This document shows positions 61,601 through 64,000 of a DNA stretch of 64,000 nt, piece by piece. A program made the translations under genes and the position numbers. The DNA is from Siphonobacter aquaeclarae. GTDB taxonomy: Bacteria > Bacteroidota > Bacteroidia > Cytophagales > Spirosomataceae. Below the pieces are notes generated by a model that was not told the DNA's origin, ran no database searches, and saw nothing but the letters and a program-made list of their open reading frames with translations. Within the stretch, counting starts at the first letter, position 1. Each line of letters opens with the position of its first letter. Where the stretch lies: NCBI RefSeq assembly GCF_900103285.1, contig NZ_FNGS01000001.1, positions 1-64,000 of the forward strand, written 5' to 3'.

Positions 61601-62035
61601 ATGGCAAGAGCAAAAGAAACATCGTCAAAAAAGGAAAATGCAAAGCGGAAAAGTCTCAAAAAGCTAGAGAAGCAAAATAAAAAGGAGATACGGAAATCAT
61701 CGTCCGACAAAGGGAAAAGTCTGGAAGAAATGTTGATGTATGTCGACGAAAACGGCAATTTGTCTTCCAGCCCTCCGGGCGTGAAAAAAGCGACTGAAAA
61801 CAAACCGGAAAGGCCTGCAGCCGGCCCTGTACAAATGAGGCATACCGGCATTCTGGAGCGTTTTAATGAGTCAAAAGGATACGGTTTTATCAAAGATCAA
61901 TTAACCAGAAAAACAGTTTTTGTACACGTTCATAATGTCGACGGGACGTTACAGGTAAATGACATGGTGGAATTTGAGGTACAGGAAAGTCCCAAAGGAG
62001 CCGCAGCCGTAAAAGTCCGGAAAATCTCGGTTTAG
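61601..62035 (+). CDS. Cold-shock-domain protein with lysine-rich N-terminal extension
   Basis: A 144-residue protein of a type common in Bacteroidota. It has a basic, probably disordered N-terminus (Lys/Glu-rich, about 1-45), a short LEEMLMYVDENGNLSS block, and a C-terminal cold-shock domain with RNP motifs KGYGFI and TVFVHV. It probably binds RNA; the basic tail may add affinity or dock to ribosomes. Its leader contains a CGCGTATC/GATACGCG hairpin (61554-61576). It is divergent from the single-domain cold-shock gene. Confidence 0.9.
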   Translation: MARAKETSSKKENAKRKSLKKLEKQNKKEIRKSSSDKGKSLEEMLMYVDENGNLSSSPPGVKKATENKPERPAAGPVQMRHTGILERFNESKGYGFIKDQLTRKTVFVHVHNVDGTLQVNDMVEFEVQESPKGAAAVKVRKISV

Positions 62036-62071
62036 CGACCGGGCTTTCTCTGTCCGGCGGTCTCATTCGCG

Positions 62072-62105
62072 CCGGAAAACGCAACGTTTCTCCGGCACGA
62101 ATGAG
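62072..62105. terminator. Long hairpin between convergent genes
   Basis: CTCATTCG (62072-62079) and CGAATGAG (62098-62105) flank further pairing GCCGGA/TCCGGC and AACG/CGTT with single mismatches, giving a stem of nearly 16 bp. It lies between the cold-shock-domain gene and the convergent propeller gene and probably serves both as a terminator, although the T-run is weak. Confidence 0.65.
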
Positions 62106-62129
62106 GTACTGATTCCTGTTGAAGGAATG

Positions 62130-64000
62130 TCAGGGCTGAATCAGTTTGTGGTAGACTGCCATGTAGTAGGGCAGCAGGAAAAACGTTCCCTCGTGTTCGT
62201 CCTGGCCGTCGCCTTCGGTCATTTTGAGTGCAAATCCGTCGCGATCCTGCCGGACGTGCCCGCGCTCGTCGATTGGAAGCGCATAGCCGTCGGTACGCCA
62301 GCCTTTGGTCGGGTCCTGCCGCGGCATGGGATCCAATACGACATCCAGCCGGTGGGTATTATCCATCGCGTAGCCAATTAAGTCCAGCGGTATTTGCTGC
62401 AGGTTTTCAACGATGAACGCCGGATTGTTGGATGCTTTGTAGTGGTCCTGAACGACCGACGGCGCATAGAGATGATTTTCTGAAAACAGGTTTTTCCCTT
62501 CGAAATACTTCTGGTCAGCGAGTGCAGTAAACCCATTGGCAGACGACTGGTAGATGGCATCCCAAAACGCATTTTTTTGCTTGCTGACATGCAGCCAGGC
62601 ATTTTCCAGCGCCTGACGGTACATCAATAACAAAGAAGGATCGGTTTCGTATTTGATCAACCCGTAAAGGCTCATCAGGCAGAGGTTATGGTCCCACGAA
62701 ACGACGTTTTCGGGCGGAAAATACTCTTTCGGGTGAAGGGAGAAAATGTGGTAATTATGCTGCTTCCGAAGCTTATCTGCTTCGAGATCATACTTGCCGT
62801 CGCCGGTTACATGTTTCGCGACATTGAGAAAGGACAGCATCATCATCGAGTTCAATCCCCGCTGATCGTAACCGTATACGGAGTGGAAATATTCCGGCGA
62901 GAAATTACCCCATCGGGTTACTTTTCCGTCGTGGTCAACCAGCTTATAACCATGACGAATCATGTGGTCCGTTATGGCGGCAACGACCTTTTGAGCAGCC
63001 TTTTTTTCTTCGCTGGTTTCGGCTACCAGATCATAATAAACCCCGTAAAAGAAGAAATGACCTGCCAGTTCGTCTGAGCTGGTGTCGCATTTCCACCGGT
63101 ACTTTCCGTCTTTGCTTAACGGAAAACGGGGATAAATATCTTTCCACATCGGGTCTGATTCCTGCTGGCGCTTGTTGTATGCGTGACCGTATTGTTCGTT
63201 GACCGGTTCGGGCCAGTCAACCGGAATAATAACCCGCGCCGGGAAACCGGATTCGTGCGTAATATCGACCAGCCATTTGCAGGATTTAAAACAACGGTCA
63301 GCGAGCGCTTTCGCCTCCGGGTCGCGCGTGGCGGCATACCGGAAGGCCTGGGCCGCACCATACATGGCAGTATACATGCCATCGTTATCGGAAATGGCGT
63401 GTTCTGAACTTTCAATAGCGAAGCGTTTGGTCAGATGGCTGTGGGTAATAAAGCCCATGCGGTTGTGCCGCTGTTCAACCTGCTGTGTGAAATAGTCCGC
63501 CTTCTGCTTCAAAGTCAGAGAGGTAGGCGTAATGCAGCCAACGCCGTTGTCGGTTGCAAACCAGGCTGTTCCGTCTTTCCCTACGGCGATTTCGTTCACG
63601 TAGTCGCCGGGAAGCCAGCGCCGGCTGAAGCGGTACTTAAACACCCCGTTTTCGAATTTAATGGCGCCCCGGGTAGTACCAAACCAGACGCTGCCATCGG
63701 GCGCGGCGACGCCGCAGGTGAACTGATTATACGGCAGTCCTTCTTTGCCTGTAAACAAGTGCCAGTCGTTTCCTTCGAGGTACCCCACGCCTTCTTCTGC
63801 CGCGAACCACAGGCGATTCCGGGAGTCTACCAAAACTACAGATACATGCCGCAGCGCCCAATTATAGGTGTTGTTGGATGGAAATAGCCGCTCGGTTTTT
63901 TTGCCGGTCCGGCGATAAAGTCCCTTTTCCGTACCAAGTATCTGAGCGTTTTTCCAGGAAACAGAAGAGAGAACTTTCGCGCCTTCCACGAGGGATAAAA
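62130..64000 (-). CDS. Two-component-regulator-type propeller fused to a large helical domain (5' end outside window)
   Basis: The reading frame is open to the window edge (a GTG at 63989 is probably internal), so the N-terminus is missing. The visible N-terminal ~170 residues contain propeller blades of the two-component regulator type: LWFAAEEGVGYLEGNDW, VWFGTTRGAIKFENG, AWFATDNGVGCI. The following ~440 residues are helix-rich with repeated aromatic motifs (DNDGMYTAMYGAAQAFRYAA, SSDELAGHFFFYGVYYDL, VVSWDHNLCLMSLYGLIKYE). They resemble an (alpha/alpha) toroid as in glycosidases or lyases, but no family catalytic motif is certain. No histidine-kinase domain follows, so it is not a standard hybrid two-component sensor. 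It might be an exported sensor or enzyme. Confidence 0.7.
   Translation of the reverse strand, partial: LSLVEGAKVLSSVSWKNAQILGTEKGLYRRTGKKTERLFPSNNTYNWALRHVSVVLVDSRNRLWFAAEEGVGYLEGNDWHLFTGKEGLPYNQFTCGVAAPDGSVWFGTTRGAIKFENGVFKYRFSRRWLPGDYVNEIAVGKDGTAWFATDNGVGCITPTSLTLKQKADYFTQQVEQRHNRMGFITHSHLTKRFAIESSEHAISDNDGMYTAMYGAAQAFRYAATRDPEAKALADRCFKSCKWLVDITHESGFPARVIIPVDWPEPVNEQYGHAYNKRQQESDPMWKDIYPRFPLSKDGKYRWKCDTSSDELAGHFFFYGVYYDLVAETSEEKKAAQKVVAAITDHMIRHGYKLVDHDGKVTRWGNFSPEYFHSVYGYDQRGLNSMMMLSFLNVAKHVTGDGKYDLEADKLRKQHNYHIFSLHPKEYFPPENVVSWDHNLCLMSLYGLIKYETDPSLLLMYRQALENAWLHVSKQKNAFWDAIYQSSANGFTALADQKYFEGKNLFSENHLYAPSVVQDHYKASNNPAFIVENLQQIPLDLIGYAMDNTHRLDVVLDPMPRQDPTKGWRTDGYALPIDERGHVRQDRDGFALKMTEGDGQDEHEGTFFLLPYYMAVYHKLIQP

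Overview
The window looks like a carbohydrate- and sulfate-scavenging region of a moderately GC-rich Bacteroidota chromosome, most likely from the Cytophagales (inference; no rRNA or marker gene was seen). The signs are three SusC/SusD outer-membrane pairs, an ECF sigma/FecR pair next to a SusC that carries an STN domain, a gliding-motility/T9SS-type surface protein, a DUF3826 protein, and promoter elements of the Bacteroidota form TTG-N19/20-TAnnTTTG. No tRNA, rRNA, CRISPR array, phage or transposase gene was recognised.

Left part (1-16.8 kb): the N-terminal part of a T9SS-type surface protein on the minus strand, a WYL-domain regulator, a YdeI/RidA pair, and then a plant-polysaccharide locus. 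This has a decayed glycosidase-like gene, an MGH1-like (alpha/alpha) glycosidase, a GH28 polygalacturonase and a GH95 alpha-L-fucosidase-type enzyme in one tightly overlapping run. A convergent AraC regulator follows, then DUF3826, SusC and SusD. Together they suggest capture and periplasmic trimming of a fucosylated pectic polymer.

Middle (16.8-34.3 kb): an M1-like metallopeptidase, a GH29 alpha-L-fucosidase, a divergent HxlR regulator / DsbA-like oxidoreductase pair, purA with a Crp-family gene upstream, and two tandem Tat-exported metallophosphoesterases. These lie beside a second SusD/SusC pair with its own FecR anti-sigma and ECF sigma factor. A secreted esterase and a PhnA-type protein end this part.

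Right part (34.3-56.8 kb): after a repeat-rich non-coding stretch comes a third SusC/SusD pair and a long co-directional run of eight Cys-type sulfatases. Embedded in it are an integral-membrane fatty-acid-hydroxylase/sterol-desaturase-like enzyme, two very small membrane proteins, a beta-propeller gene split by one in-frame stop codon, and an exported rhodanese-thioredoxin fusion. Many junctions are 4-bp ATGA overlaps, so this is one expression unit. No intact glycoside hydrolase was recognised in it, which makes its substrate an open question.

End (56.8-64 kb): a TonB-dependent receptor, an ImmA/IrrE-like protein with altered metal ligands, two cold-shock-domain genes, and the C-terminal part of a large protein with a two-component-regulator-type propeller.

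The least explained structure is a family of three intergenic inverted repeats (34281-34742, 39632-39703, 41984-42067). They differ in sequence but follow one rule: heptads GTTTNNN in one arm and NNNAAAC in the other, starting right after a stop codon.
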